From: Bdellovibrionales bacterium
GTDB taxonomy: Bacteria > Bdellovibrionota > Bdellovibrionia > Bdellovibrionales > UBA1609
NCBI GenBank assembly: GCA_028279085.1
Contig: JANQSX010000138.1
Coordinates: forward strand, 1-19,772
Reading direction: 5' to 3'
DNA length: 19,772 nucleotides
Both the position numbers and the translations under genes were made by a program. Positions within the stretch are counted from its first letter, which is position 1, and each line of letters starts with the position of its first letter. The notes under the pieces were generated by a model. That model saw nothing but the letters and a program-made list of their open reading frames with translations. It was not told the DNA's origin and did not search any database. Below, piece by piece: positions 7,720 to 15,438 of the stretch.

Positions 7720-8793
7720 ATGGTTATCGGTAAATCAAAGCATTTTCTTTTTCATTATTTGTTAAAACAATTTCCGACTGACGAATGGAAGAGTAAGCAT
7801 CTATTGGTGGCGATATCAGGTGGTGTGGATTCCATGAGTTTACTCTCTATATTGCTGGAGCTGAAAAGAGTGTTAAGTTTTAAACTGTCGGTGGTTCATG
7901 TTCATCATGGCAGCACGGATAAAAAACAAAAAGCATTTCAAGATAAAGCTGTTGAAACCATAAGAGAATTTTTACTAAAAACTCATTCAGTGGAAAAGAC
8001 ATATTGGTCCGGTTTAAAACGTTCTGGTGTTACAGGACTTAAAAAGGCTGTACTTTTAAATGAAGGTGTAGAGTATGTAAAAACTAAAAAAAACGGGAAT
8101 AGTGGTTTTATTGGCAGTGAAGCGGAAATGAGAAAATATCGTTACAGGATGTTTGAAGAGGCTATGAAACATTCTAAGGCGGATTATTTAGCATTGGCTC
8201 ATACGGCTGATGATTTATTGGAAACTCGACTCATACGTCTTATTCGTGGAACCGGAGAGCAGGGCTTAACGGCTATGTCCTTTAAAAAGAACAGATTACT
8301 CAGGCCCTTTATCCAGGTAAGCCGTTTCCAAATTTTGGATTATGCTCAACAAAGAAAATTAAAATGGTGTGAAGACCCTAGTAATCAATCTGTGGATTAT
8401 AGCTTTAGAAACTGGATTAGACAGGAGTGGCTACTGCAACTGGAGAGAAAAAGACCAGGTTCTAAAGAAGCTATAGCTCGTTCTCTGGAATTAATAGCTC
8501 ATTCAAAAGAAAATAATCAAAAAAGAGTTAAAAAAATATGTCAAAAACTGATCAAAAACCAATCCTTAAGAAGGGATATTCTTTTGGCTTTTCCTGACAC
8601 TCATGATAAGAAACAAATTCTGGCTTACTATATGAAGGAACAAGGCTTTAAAAATTATCGTTCTTCACATATACTGGAGTTATTAAAACAGCTTAAAAGA
8701 CCTCAAAAGAATTTTAGTTTTTCCTTGCTTGGGAAAAAATGGAAAATAAGCCCTTTGTGGCTTTCTCTTGATAAAAAAAGCAAAACCATGTAG
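7720..8793 (+). CDS. tilS: tRNA(Ile)-lysidine synthase
   Basis: 357 residues. TilS puts lysine on C34 of the tRNA-Ile that reads AUA codons, using ATP. The N-terminal PP-loop SGGVDS is at residues 33-38, followed by VVHVHHG. EAEMRKYRYRMFEE, LALAHTADDLLET and RLIRGTGEQGLTAM follow in the family order, then LLRPFIQVSR and WCEDPSNQ. A basic insertion lies between VHHG and the EAEMR motif. The C-terminal part is shorter than in E. coli TilS but still present. AGGA at 7706-7709, ten bases before ATG 7720, is in the lipB stop region. tilS next to ftsH is a widespread arrangement. Confidence 0.93.
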   Translation: MVIGKSKHFLFHYLLKQFPTDEWKSKHLLVAISGGVDSMSLLSILLELKRVLSFKLSVVHVHHGSTDKKQKAFQDKAVETIREFLLKTHSVEKTYWSGLKRSGVTGLKKAVLLNEGVEYVKTKKNGNSGFIGSEAEMRKYRYRMFEEAMKHSKADYLALAHTADDLLETRLIRLIRGTGEQGLTAMSFKKNRLLRPFIQVSRFQILDYAQQRKLKWCEDPSNQSVDYSFRNWIRQEWLLQLERKRPGSKEAIARSLELIAHSKENNQKRVKKICQKLIKNQSLRRDILLAFPDTHDKKQILAYYMKEQGFKNYRSSHILELLKQLKRPQKNFSFSLLGKKWKISPLWLSLDKKSKTM

Positions 8794-8856
8794 GTTTTTT
8801 TAATAGATAGGATTTTTTGTAGAGAATTAATAATTCGTAAGAGGAAATAGAAAAAA

Positions 8857-10839
8857 ATGATGAAACCTTCGGGAAAAAAAGTATTTTTACTATGGATGAT
8901 TTTTTTAGTGGCCGGTTTGGTCTTTTTTCAAATCTATGAATATCAACGTAGTTCTTATGTATCTGAATTTAACTATCCTAAATTCATTCAAGCCCTTACT
9001 GATGGGGAAATAAAAAAGGACTCTATAGTGTTTAATACCAGTAAACAGGAAATTGTTGGGGAGATGACAGAAGCGGGAGTTGCAAAGCATCAAGGTCAAA
9101 AGTTTCGTATTCAGGGTAATGTGACAGATAAAGGCTTTGAACTATTGCGTGAACACGGTATCACTCCTTCTTATGTGAAAGATAATTCTTTTTGGACTTC
9201 TGCACTTTTAAATTGGCTTCCTATTCTTATTTTTGTCGGTCTATTTATTTTTATTATTCGTCAGCTTCAAATTGGAGGAGGAAAGGCTATGGCTTTTGGA
9301 AAGAGTCGTGCCCGATTGGTATCAGATAAAAAGAAAGTTACTTTTAAGGATGTAGCCGGTGTGGAAGAAGCCAAAGAAGAGTTGAAAGAAATAGTGGAAT
9401 TTTTAAAGAATCCCAGAAAGTTTACCCGTTTGGGTGGGCGAATACCTAAAGGGGTGCTTTTGATTGGTTCTCCCGGAACCGGTAAAACGCTCTTAGCTAA
9501 AGCGGTAGCCGGAGAAGCTAATGTACCGTTTTTTACTATTTCCGGTTCGGATTTTGTGGAAATGTTTGTAGGTGTAGGGGCTTCCCGTGTGAGAGATCTA
9601 TTTCTACAAGGAAAGAAAAGTGCTCCTTGTGTGATTTTTGTAGATGAGATTGACGCTGTTGGAAGGCATCGTGGCTCCGGCATGGGTGGGGGGCATGATG
9701 AACGGGAGCAGACACTCAATCAGCTTTTAGTGGAAATGGATGGCTTTGAAAGTAAGGCGGGTATTATTTTAATAGCGGCTACCAATAGACCGGATGTATT
9801 GGATCCGGCTTTATTGCGGCCCGGGCGTTTTGATCGACGAGTGGTTGTCAATGTTCCTGATCTCAGAGGCCGACATGAAATTTTAAAGGTGCACACAAAA
9901 AAGGTTCCTCTTTCCAGTCATGTGGAGTTGGAAAAAATAGCTAGAGGCACCCCTGGTTTTTCCGGTGCGGATTTGGAAAATTTGGTTAATGAGTCGGCTC
10001 TTATGGCGGCTCGTTTTGATAAAACTCAGGTTGAAATGTCAGATATTGAAAAAGCTAAGGATAAAGTTATTATGGGACGGGAAAGACGGTCTATGCTCAT
10101 TAGCGAAAAAGATCGTGAAATAACCGCTTATCATGAAGCCGGTCATACTATCGTGGGTAGGAAGCTGCCTAATTTGGATCCGGTTCATAAAGTGACTATT
10201 ATTCCCCGTGGAATGGCTTTGGGAGTAACGCAGACTTTGCCAAAGGAAGACACATTAAATCTAAGTAAAAGCAAATCGGAAAATACTTTAGCTTTTTTAT
10301 TTGGAGGAAGAGCGGCGGAGGAGTTGATATTTAAGGATTATACTACGGGTGCGGGAAATGATATTGAAAAAGCAACAGAGCTAGCTCGTCGTATGGTTTG
10401 TGAATGGGGTATGAGTGAAAAACTGGGACCTCTGGCTTTGGAAAAACGGGAGGGGCCTGTTTACTTAGGTGTTCAATACAACAAAGGTCGTGAATATTCA
10501 GAATCCAAAGCGAAAGAAATAGATCAAGAGGTGCATCGCCTTATCAGTACAGCCCGTGAAAAAGCTCTAAAGATTTTAAAAGAAAACAGAAATATTTTAG
10601 ATATAATGGCAAAAGCTTTATTACAGCATGAAACTATTAGTGGTGAGGAAGTGGATATGATTATAAAGGGAGCTGATTTGGATGATTTGGAAAAACATCG
10701 CAAAGAATATGATTTGAAATTGGAAGAGGAGCGAAAAGAATCTGCCGAGAAAATGAAAAAGAAGGAAAAAAAAGAAGATCAAAAAAACGCGGATAAACCT
10801 TCTAATGTGGATCCCATAGGAGAGCCGATCACTACTTAA
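8857..10839 (+). CDS. ftsH: ATP-dependent zinc metalloprotease FtsH
   Basis: 660 residues; a membrane-bound hexameric AAA+ protease that degrades regulatory and damaged membrane proteins. Transmembrane helices lie at about 8-27 and 117-135, with a periplasmic domain between them. The AAA module has Walker A GSPGTGKT (204-211; the usual first Pro is Ser), pore motif FVEMFVGVGASRVRD, Walker B CVIFVDEID (258-266) and second region of homology ATNRPDVLDPALLRPGRFDRR. The protease domain has HEAGH (426-430) and the third zinc ligand in GAGNDIEKA (D502). The last 35 residues are a highly charged Lys/Glu tail. AGAGG at 8840-8844 supports the ATG at 8857 or the adjacent one at 8860. It follows tilS after 63 bases and precedes glmM by 57. 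Confidence 0.97.
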   Translation: MMKPSGKKVFLLWMIFLVAGLVFFQIYEYQRSSYVSEFNYPKFIQALTDGEIKKDSIVFNTSKQEIVGEMTEAGVAKHQGQKFRIQGNVTDKGFELLREHGITPSYVKDNSFWTSALLNWLPILIFVGLFIFIIRQLQIGGGKAMAFGKSRARLVSDKKKVTFKDVAGVEEAKEELKEIVEFLKNPRKFTRLGGRIPKGVLLIGSPGTGKTLLAKAVAGEANVPFFTISGSDFVEMFVGVGASRVRDLFLQGKKSAPCVIFVDEIDAVGRHRGSGMGGGHDEREQTLNQLLVEMDGFESKAGIILIAATNRPDVLDPALLRPGRFDRRVVVNVPDLRGRHEILKVHTKKVPLSSHVELEKIARGTPGFSGADLENLVNESALMAARFDKTQVEMSDIEKAKDKVIMGRERRSMLISEKDREITAYHEAGHTIVGRKLPNLDPVHKVTIIPRGMALGVTQTLPKEDTLNLSKSKSENTLAFLFGGRAAEELIFKDYTTGAGNDIEKATELARRMVCEWGMSEKLGPLALEKREGPVYLGVQYNKGREYSESKAKEIDQEVHRLISTAREKALKILKENRNILDIMAKALLQHETISGEEVDMIIKGADLDDLEKHRKEYDLKLEEERKESAEKMKKKEKKEDQKNADKPSNVDPIGEPITT

Positions 10840-10896
10840 TATTCATTATTTTTGACTCCTAAAAGCCGGGACTAAACAAAAGAATAAGATGTTAAT

Positions 10897-12285
10897 ATGA
10901 AAAATAAATCTCTTCCGGATAAAAAAAAACTATTTGGTACAGATGGGATCAGAGGAAAGGCTAACCGTTTTCCTATTCGTTCGGATATTGTTTTAAGAGT
11001 CGGCCAGGCTATGGGTTATTTGTTGAGAAAGAATCACAAGGGTAAAAAAGCCCCTATGGTTCTTATTGGCAAGGACACTCGTCTTTCCGGTTATATGCTT
11101 GAACAGGCTTTAGCCAGCGGTCTTAATTCAATGGGAATATGGGTGCAATTAACCGGCCCTCTTCCTACCCCTGGAATCGGTTTTCTAGCTCGTAATATGA
11201 GGGTATCCGCCGGAGTGGTGATTTCCGCTTCTCATAATTTTTATCAGGATAATGGAATAAAACTTTTTGATAAAGAAGGTTTTAAAGTTTCAAGAGAAAT
11301 TGAAAGAGAAATAGAGCGTCTTGTATTTTCTGATGAACTTAATGATTTAATATCTTCTTCCAATCAGGTGGGGCGTAGTCGTCGTATTGATGATGCAGCA
11401 GGAAGATATATTGTTCATGTTAAAAACGCTTTTCCTTTAGATCATACTTTAGATGGTTTTCGTATAGTCCTGGATTGTGCTCATGGAGCTTGTTATAAAG
11501 TGGCTCCTAAAATTTTTGAAGAATTAGGGGCAGAGGTGTTTGTTATAGGTAATGAACCTAACGGTTATAATATTAATGAGGAAGCAGGGGCCTTGTGTGT
11601 GGAAAAAATGCAAGAAAAAGTTTTGAAAAGTAAAGCACATGTGGGAATCAGTCTGGATGGAGACGGGGATAGGGTGATTATGGCGGATGAAAAAGGGGAG
11701 TTGGTCAATGGAGATCATATTTTGGGCATTTGTGCTTTAAGTTTACAGAAAAAAGGGGAGTTAAAAAATCATACGGTAGTGGCTACTTCTATGTCTAATA
11801 TGGGATTGGAAACAATGTTAAAGGCAAAAAATATAAAATTAGAACGAACGGAAGTAGGTGATCGGAATGTAGTGGAACACATGAAAAAAAATAATATTAC
11901 CTTGGGAGGAGAGCCTTCAGGACATATTATTTTTCTGGATCAAAGCACTACAGGAGATGGTTGTATAGCGGCTTTGAATGTATTGGCGGTTATGTGCTCT
12001 GAAAATAAAAAATTGTCAGAACTGAGATCAGTTGTAACACCTGTTCCTCAGGTGCAGACAGCCATTCGGATAAAACAAAAAAGTGAATTAAGTCATATTC
12101 CCGGGTATAGTTCTTTGATACATAATATTGAAAAAGAATTAGAGAATAAGGGGCGGGTATATGTACGTTATTCGGGAACAGAACCGGTTGTGAGAGTTCT
12201 TATTGAGGGGGAAAATAAGACACTTATTCAAAATTATGCTGATAAAATAAGTAACTTTCTTCGTGAAAATCTAGCCGGTGTATAG
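10897..12285 (+). CDS. glmM: Phosphoglucosamine mutase
   Basis: 462 residues. GlmM converts glucosamine-6-phosphate to glucosamine-1-phosphate for UDP-GlcNAc, which feeds peptidoglycan and LPS. LFGTDGIRG is at 12-20, the active-site serine loop ISASHNFYQDNGIKLF at 109-124 (phosphoserine S112), the metal loop DGDGDR at 254-259, the sugar-binding loop GGEPSGH at 337-343, and phosphate-binding YSGTEPVVRV at 425-434. All functional loops are intact; YSGTEP replaces the commoner ASGTEP. The ATG at 10897 has a poor ribosome site. The stop codon lies inside a 24-base dispersed repeat. In related lineages folP, cdaA and ybbR commonly lie between ftsH and glmM; here they are absent. Confidence 0.96.
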   Translation: MKNKSLPDKKKLFGTDGIRGKANRFPIRSDIVLRVGQAMGYLLRKNHKGKKAPMVLIGKDTRLSGYMLEQALASGLNSMGIWVQLTGPLPTPGIGFLARNMRVSAGVVISASHNFYQDNGIKLFDKEGFKVSREIEREIERLVFSDELNDLISSSNQVGRSRRIDDAAGRYIVHVKNAFPLDHTLDGFRIVLDCAHGACYKVAPKIFEELGAEVFVIGNEPNGYNINEEAGALCVEKMQEKVLKSKAHVGISLDGDGDRVIMADEKGELVNGDHILGICALSLQKKGELKNHTVVATSMSNMGLETMLKAKNIKLERTEVGDRNVVEHMKKNNITLGGEPSGHIIFLDQSTTGDGCIAALNVLAVMCSENKKLSELRSVVTPVPQVQTAIRIKQKSELSHIPGYSSLIHNIEKELENKGRVYVRYSGTEPVVRVLIEGENKTLIQNYADKISNFLRENLAGV

Positions 12286-12303
12286 TCCAAATGGGGGTCG
12301 CGA
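12280..12303 (+). repeat. Dispersed 24-base repeat, copy 2, over the glmM stop
   Basis: GTATAGTCCAAATGGG followed by GGTCGCGA, matching 885-908 at 22 of 24 positions. The first six bases supply the last Val codon and TAG stop of glmM, and nnr begins ten bases later. It lies at the place where pdxJ and acpS sit in the fuller version of this gene block. Confidence 0.6.
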
Positions 12304-12312
12304 TAAAAGAAG

Positions 12313-13887
12313 GTGAAAAATAATAAAAACAATCGAGAGACATATCCATTTACTCCTTTGGCAAGTTCAGCTCAATGTGCTGAGATAGATCGTTCAGCTA
12401 TAAAGAGCTATGATTTAAGTGCTGAGATTTTGATGGAGTCGGCGGGAGCCTTATCTGCTCAGGAAATATTAGAATATTTAAAAAAATATCAGAAAAAGAA
12501 TATAGAATCATCTTCTGTTTTAATTTTATGTGGACCAGGACATAATGGGGGAGATGGCTTGGTTGTGGCCCGTCATCTGTTATCAAACAGTATTCCGGTA
12601 ACAGTATTTTGTTCTGAAAAACAAGGTTCTGATTTATTTGAGAAACAAAAAAGCCGGTTGCATAAACTGGGTGTGACTTTGCACCCTCTGGAAAATCAGG
12701 AACAAATAAAAAAAACAAAATGCGATCTTATTATAGACGCTCTTTTCGGAATAGGGTTGAACAAAGATATAACGGATTTGTATGCCGGTTTAATTCAGTG
12801 GATCAATACAGAGAATAAGCCTGTTATTTCTTTAGATACTCCGTCTGGCTTGAATGTGGATACAGGGCAAATACAAGGGGAAGCGGTAAAGGCGGATCTG
12901 ACTGTGAGTTTTGGTTTGGCAAAACCAGGTTTTTATCAACAAGAAGGGCCGGTTCATATAGGGCGAATAAAAGTGCTGCCTATAGGGTTTCCCTATTCTC
13001 TTTTACGGGAGAAAGCCTTTACTCATTTTTTAATTGACCGGTACTGGGTGTTTAAAACATTATCTGAGCGATCTCCTCTCGATCATAAGGCTAAACAAGG
13101 ACATTTATTGGTTCTAGCAGGGAGTAAAGATTTTTGGGGAGCTGGACAGTTGGCTTCTCTTGCTGCTTATCGTATGGGTGTCGGTTATGTTACTTTGTCT
13201 CCGGCTATGCCGAAAGAATTTTCCTCGCAGTGGTACCCTGATATATTAACTCAGGATCTTTCTGATCAAAATCTTTTTGAGAAGAAAACGGCTGTGGCTA
13301 TCGGGCCTGGGTTTGGATTAGATAAAAAAACAAAAGATATTTTGGAAATGTTAAAAAAAACAAAGTTGCCGGTAGTGGTGGATGCAGATGCTTTTACTGT
13401 TTGTGTAAAAGAAAAACTTTTTCCTTTGCCGGCTCATTGGTTGGTGACTCCTCACAGTGGTGAATTAGCTCGTCTTTTTGGTATTAAAGGGAAAGAGGTG
13501 GATCAGGATCGCTGTTCTTATGCTATGAAAGCCAGTAAAAAGATGGGCTGCCTGGTTTTATTAAAGGGTTTTTATTCTGTGTTGGCTAAGAAAGATAAGT
13601 GTTGGATTATACCTACAGGAAATGCGGCTTTAGCTAAAGCGGGAACAGGGGATGTTTTAACCGGTTTTATTGGGGCACTTATGGCTCGTTCCTTGGATAC
13701 TTTTTCTGCTACAGGAGTAGCGGCTTTCATACATGGATTATTGGCGGAAGAATGGGTGGAGTCCGGTAAAGATAAAGATAGTTTGATGGCTCAGGATTTA
13801 AAAGATATTTTACCTATTGTTTTAAAAAAACTTCGTCATTCCGGTGGGGTTTGTCATTCCGGCCTTGAGCCGGAATCCAGAAAATAA
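12313..13887 (+). CDS. nnr: Bifunctional NAD(P)H-hydrate epimerase / ADP-dependent dehydratase
   Basis: 524 residues with two domains that repair hydrated NADH and NADPH. The N-terminal YjeF-type epimerase (about 15-235) has AEIDRSAIKSYDLS, GPGHNGGDGLVVARHL (74-89), DALFGIGL and SLDTPSGLN. The C-terminal ribokinase-like dehydratase (about 250-505) has KQGHLLVLAGS, VAIGPGFGL, VVVDADAF (354-361), TPHSGELARLFG and the AGTGDVLTG loop (443-451). The normal end would be near ILPIVLKKL. The last 17 residues (508-524, RHSGGVCHSGLEPESRK) are translated from a palindromic intergenic-type repeat that also supplies the stop. GTG 12313 is the first possible start, but AGAAGG (12308-12313) runs into it, so initiation is uncertain. 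tsaE starts 5 bases downstream. Confidence 0.95.
   Translation: MKNNKNNRETYPFTPLASSAQCAEIDRSAIKSYDLSAEILMESAGALSAQEILEYLKKYQKKNIESSSVLILCGPGHNGGDGLVVARHLLSNSIPVTVFCSEKQGSDLFEKQKSRLHKLGVTLHPLENQEQIKKTKCDLIIDALFGIGLNKDITDLYAGLIQWINTENKPVISLDTPSGLNVDTGQIQGEAVKADLTVSFGLAKPGFYQQEGPVHIGRIKVLPIGFPYSLLREKAFTHFLIDRYWVFKTLSERSPLDHKAKQGHLLVLAGSKDFWGAGQLASLAAYRMGVGYVTLSPAMPKEFSSQWYPDILTQDLSDQNLFEKKTAVAIGPGFGLDKKTKDILEMLKKTKLPVVVDADAFTVCVKEKLFPLPAHWLVTPHSGELARLFGIKGKEVDQDRCSYAMKASKKMGCLVLLKGFYSVLAKKDKCWIIPTGNAALAKAGTGDVLTGFIGALMARSLDTFSATGVAAFIHGLLAEEWVESGKDKDSLMAQDLKDILPIVLKKLRHSGGVCHSGLEPESRK
13834..13884 (+). repeat. Palindromic REP-like repeat read through at the nnr 3' end
   Basis: GTCATTCCGG occurs twice (13835-13844 and 13853-13862). 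The second copy continues into a hairpin: ATTCCGGC (13856-13863), five-base loop, GCCGGAAT (13869-13876), an 8-bp perfect stem. Sequence of this kind, read as CHSGLEPESR, is a widely dispersed bacterial short repeat in my experience. The base composition is clearly richer in G and C than its surroundings. Confidence 0.85.
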
Positions 13888-13892
13888 AAGAT

Positions 13893-14366
13893 ATGAAAAA
13901 CAAGTATATATTAAATAAGACAGTAAAATTGAAAGAGTTGGAAGTTTTTACTGAAGAACTGCAAGCTCTTTTTAAGAAGCCACAGGTTCTCCTGTTAAAA
14001 GGACCTTTAGGTGTTGGTAAGACTACTTTGGTAAAGGCTTTGTTGCGCAAAAATAATAGTGGATACTTTAATACCCGGGGAACAGATATAGTCAGCTCTC
14101 CCGCTTTTGCTGTTCAACATGTGTATCCTTCCGCTCTCGGAGAAATATATCATTTAGATCTCTATCGTTTAAAAAATGATGAAGATTTGGAATCTACCGG
14201 TTTTTGGGATATTTTTGCAGAACCGGAGAAAAAGTACTTAGTTATTATAGAATGGGCGGATCGTTTAAACCCCGGTTGTTTTTCTCCGATGTGGAATTAT
14301 ATTAGTGTTACTTTATCTTTTGAACGACAAAATAATGTCCGAAATATGAATGTGGGTTTTATGTAA
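13893..14366 (+). CDS. tsaE: tRNA threonylcarbamoyladenosine biosynthesis ATPase TsaE
   Basis: 157 residues, normal for the family. TsaE is the P-loop ATPase that works with TsaB and TsaD to make t6A at position 37 of ANN-decoding tRNAs. Walker A GPLGVGKTT is at 37-45, switch-like SSPAF at 68-72, HLDLYRL at 87-93, and VIIEWADRL at 117-125, matching the family H-x-D-x-YR and IEW signatures. The ATG lies five bases after the nnr stop, within sequence next to the REP-like hairpin, so translation is probably coupled. It converges with the minus-strand gene that ends at 14385, only 18 bases away. Confidence 0.93.
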   Translation: MKNKYILNKTVKLKELEVFTEELQALFKKPQVLLLKGPLGVGKTTLVKALLRKNNSGYFNTRGTDIVSSPAFAVQHVYPSALGEIYHLDLYRLKNDEDLESTGFWDIFAEPEKKYLVIIEWADRLNPGCFSPMWNYISVTLSFERQNNVRNMNVGFM

Positions 14367-14384
14367 TGAAGCAAATGCTGTTTT

Positions 14385-15359
14385 TTAAGCGGCTTCTTTG
14401 TTTAGTTCTTCTGTTTTTTGAATAGCTTTGGATAGAGGTGCAGTCCAGGATGTAATTTCTCTTAGATGTTTTTGATGAATCATCGTTTTAGCTATTCCCA
14501 TAAAAGCTCCTATCATCTGTTTTGAATTGTTAAATATGGGTATAAGAGTGACATGTTTTGGTAATTCAGCGAATCCCCAGGGGGCAAAAAACTGAATGTG
14601 CTGTTCGTTTTTTATAATAAATCCATGGTAGGGACTTTTAGAATTAGCAATCATTTTAAAAATAGAAGGTTTATCTATTTTTACTGGTGTGGCAGGACCT
14701 TCCATTGCGTCACTCCACTCTATTGGAGTAAATATATTATTGTTAAAAGAAAAAAGAATCACCCCGGTAAAATATTTTTTTGAAATTTTAAAAATTTGAT
14801 TATAAGTTTGATTTTCAGCAGAAGTTTTCATTTGTGCAAAAAGAGTGTGACTAATGACAGTATTAAGAAGGTTCATTGGCTTTTTTAAAACTCCAGTGGT
14901 TTGTTTTATATCCTCTTCTTCCGTGTTGTTTTTATTACTTTTTTTCAGTGGTTCCAATTTGGTGCGTGAGAAACTTTGAATTTTATCCCAAAAAGTATTT
15001 AAGTTTTTTGGTGATACTAAAATAGGTATAGTGTTTTTATCTTGTTTTTGTTCCGGTGGTTCCAGACATCCGGCAAATATGGTTTTCTCCCATTCATAAA
15101 TCGGCACAAACCCTCTGTTCCATTTTTCGCGATCTTTAACACTGTCCCATAATTGTTGACTGATTGTTAGGTCATAAAAGAAAGAGTCTTTTAGGAAGGG
15201 GAGATGGTAATGTTGCATGGCCCAATCTATGTATTGATCTAAATGAATTTTTTTATATTTTAGAGTCCAGGTAAGGAAACTGTCTGTTTGATCTGATTGT
15301 TTCCACTTATTCTGATCTTCTTCAGATACATTAAATACTTTTTGCCATTCTTTATTCAT
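14385..15359 (-). CDS. Unrecognised two-part protein, possible GAF-like C-terminal domain
   Basis: 324 residues, no signal peptide or membrane segment, so probably cytoplasmic. I do not recognise it. The N-terminal part (about 20-100) reads SFLTWTLKYKKI, HYHLPFLKDSFF, LWDSVKDREKWNRGFVPIYEWEKTIFAGCLEPPE. This recalls the small N-terminal domain of type II/IV secretion ATPases (MshEN/GspE_N), where a strand-rich unit ends in 'Vpl..w...l.va..dP'. A charged linker (about 100-165) follows. The C-terminal part (about 170-310) has FTGVILFSFNNNIFTPIEW, FFAPWGF and VTLIPIFNNSKQMIGAFMGIA, which looks like a GAF/PAS-type sensor fold. This is fold-level inference. It is the only minus-strand gene here, divergent from the cysteine desulfurase, and no ribosome site is apparent at ATG 15359. 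Confidence 0.75.
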   Translation of the reverse strand: MNKEWQKVFNVSEEDQNKWKQSDQTDSFLTWTLKYKKIHLDQYIDWAMQHYHLPFLKDSFFYDLTISQQLWDSVKDREKWNRGFVPIYEWEKTIFAGCLEPPEQKQDKNTIPILVSPKNLNTFWDKIQSFSRTKLEPLKKSNKNNTEEEDIKQTTGVLKKPMNLLNTVISHTLFAQMKTSAENQTYNQIFKISKKYFTGVILFSFNNNIFTPIEWSDAMEGPATPVKIDKPSIFKMIANSKSPYHGFIIKNEQHIQFFAPWGFAELPKHVTLIPIFNNSKQMIGAFMGIAKTMIHQKHLREITSWTAPLSKAIQKTEELNKEAA

Positions 15360-15438
15360 ATAGGGATTTTCGGCAAAAAGAGGATTTTTCTTAAATGTGT
15401 ACTGGCTTTAAGAGTGTACTATATGGTATTTAGTTTTT
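15360..15438. promoter_or_regulatory. Divergent intergenic region
   Basis: These 79 bases separate the divergent starts of the minus-strand protein and the cysteine desulfurase, so at least one promoter should lie here. GTGTACT occurs twice in direct orientation (15397-15403 and 15414-15420), 17 bases apart, a spacing that would put both on nearly the same DNA face. No convincing -35/-10 pair was found. Confidence 0.3.

Noticed and set aside
8824..8836. Small dyad GAATTA-A-TAATTC between tilS and ftsH
   Set aside because: Short and AT-only apart from its ends; too likely by chance to call an operator.
9267..9719. 150-codon minus-strand frame inside ftsH
   Set aside because: Antisense shadow of the conserved AAA module; Pro/Ser/Thr-rich, low-complexity product with no recognisable motif.
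14367..14384. Possible bidirectional terminator between the convergent tsaE and minus-strand genes
   Set aside because: GAAGC and GCTTC can pair around a T-run, but the stem is five bases and the T-run is in the loop; not a normal intrinsic terminator.
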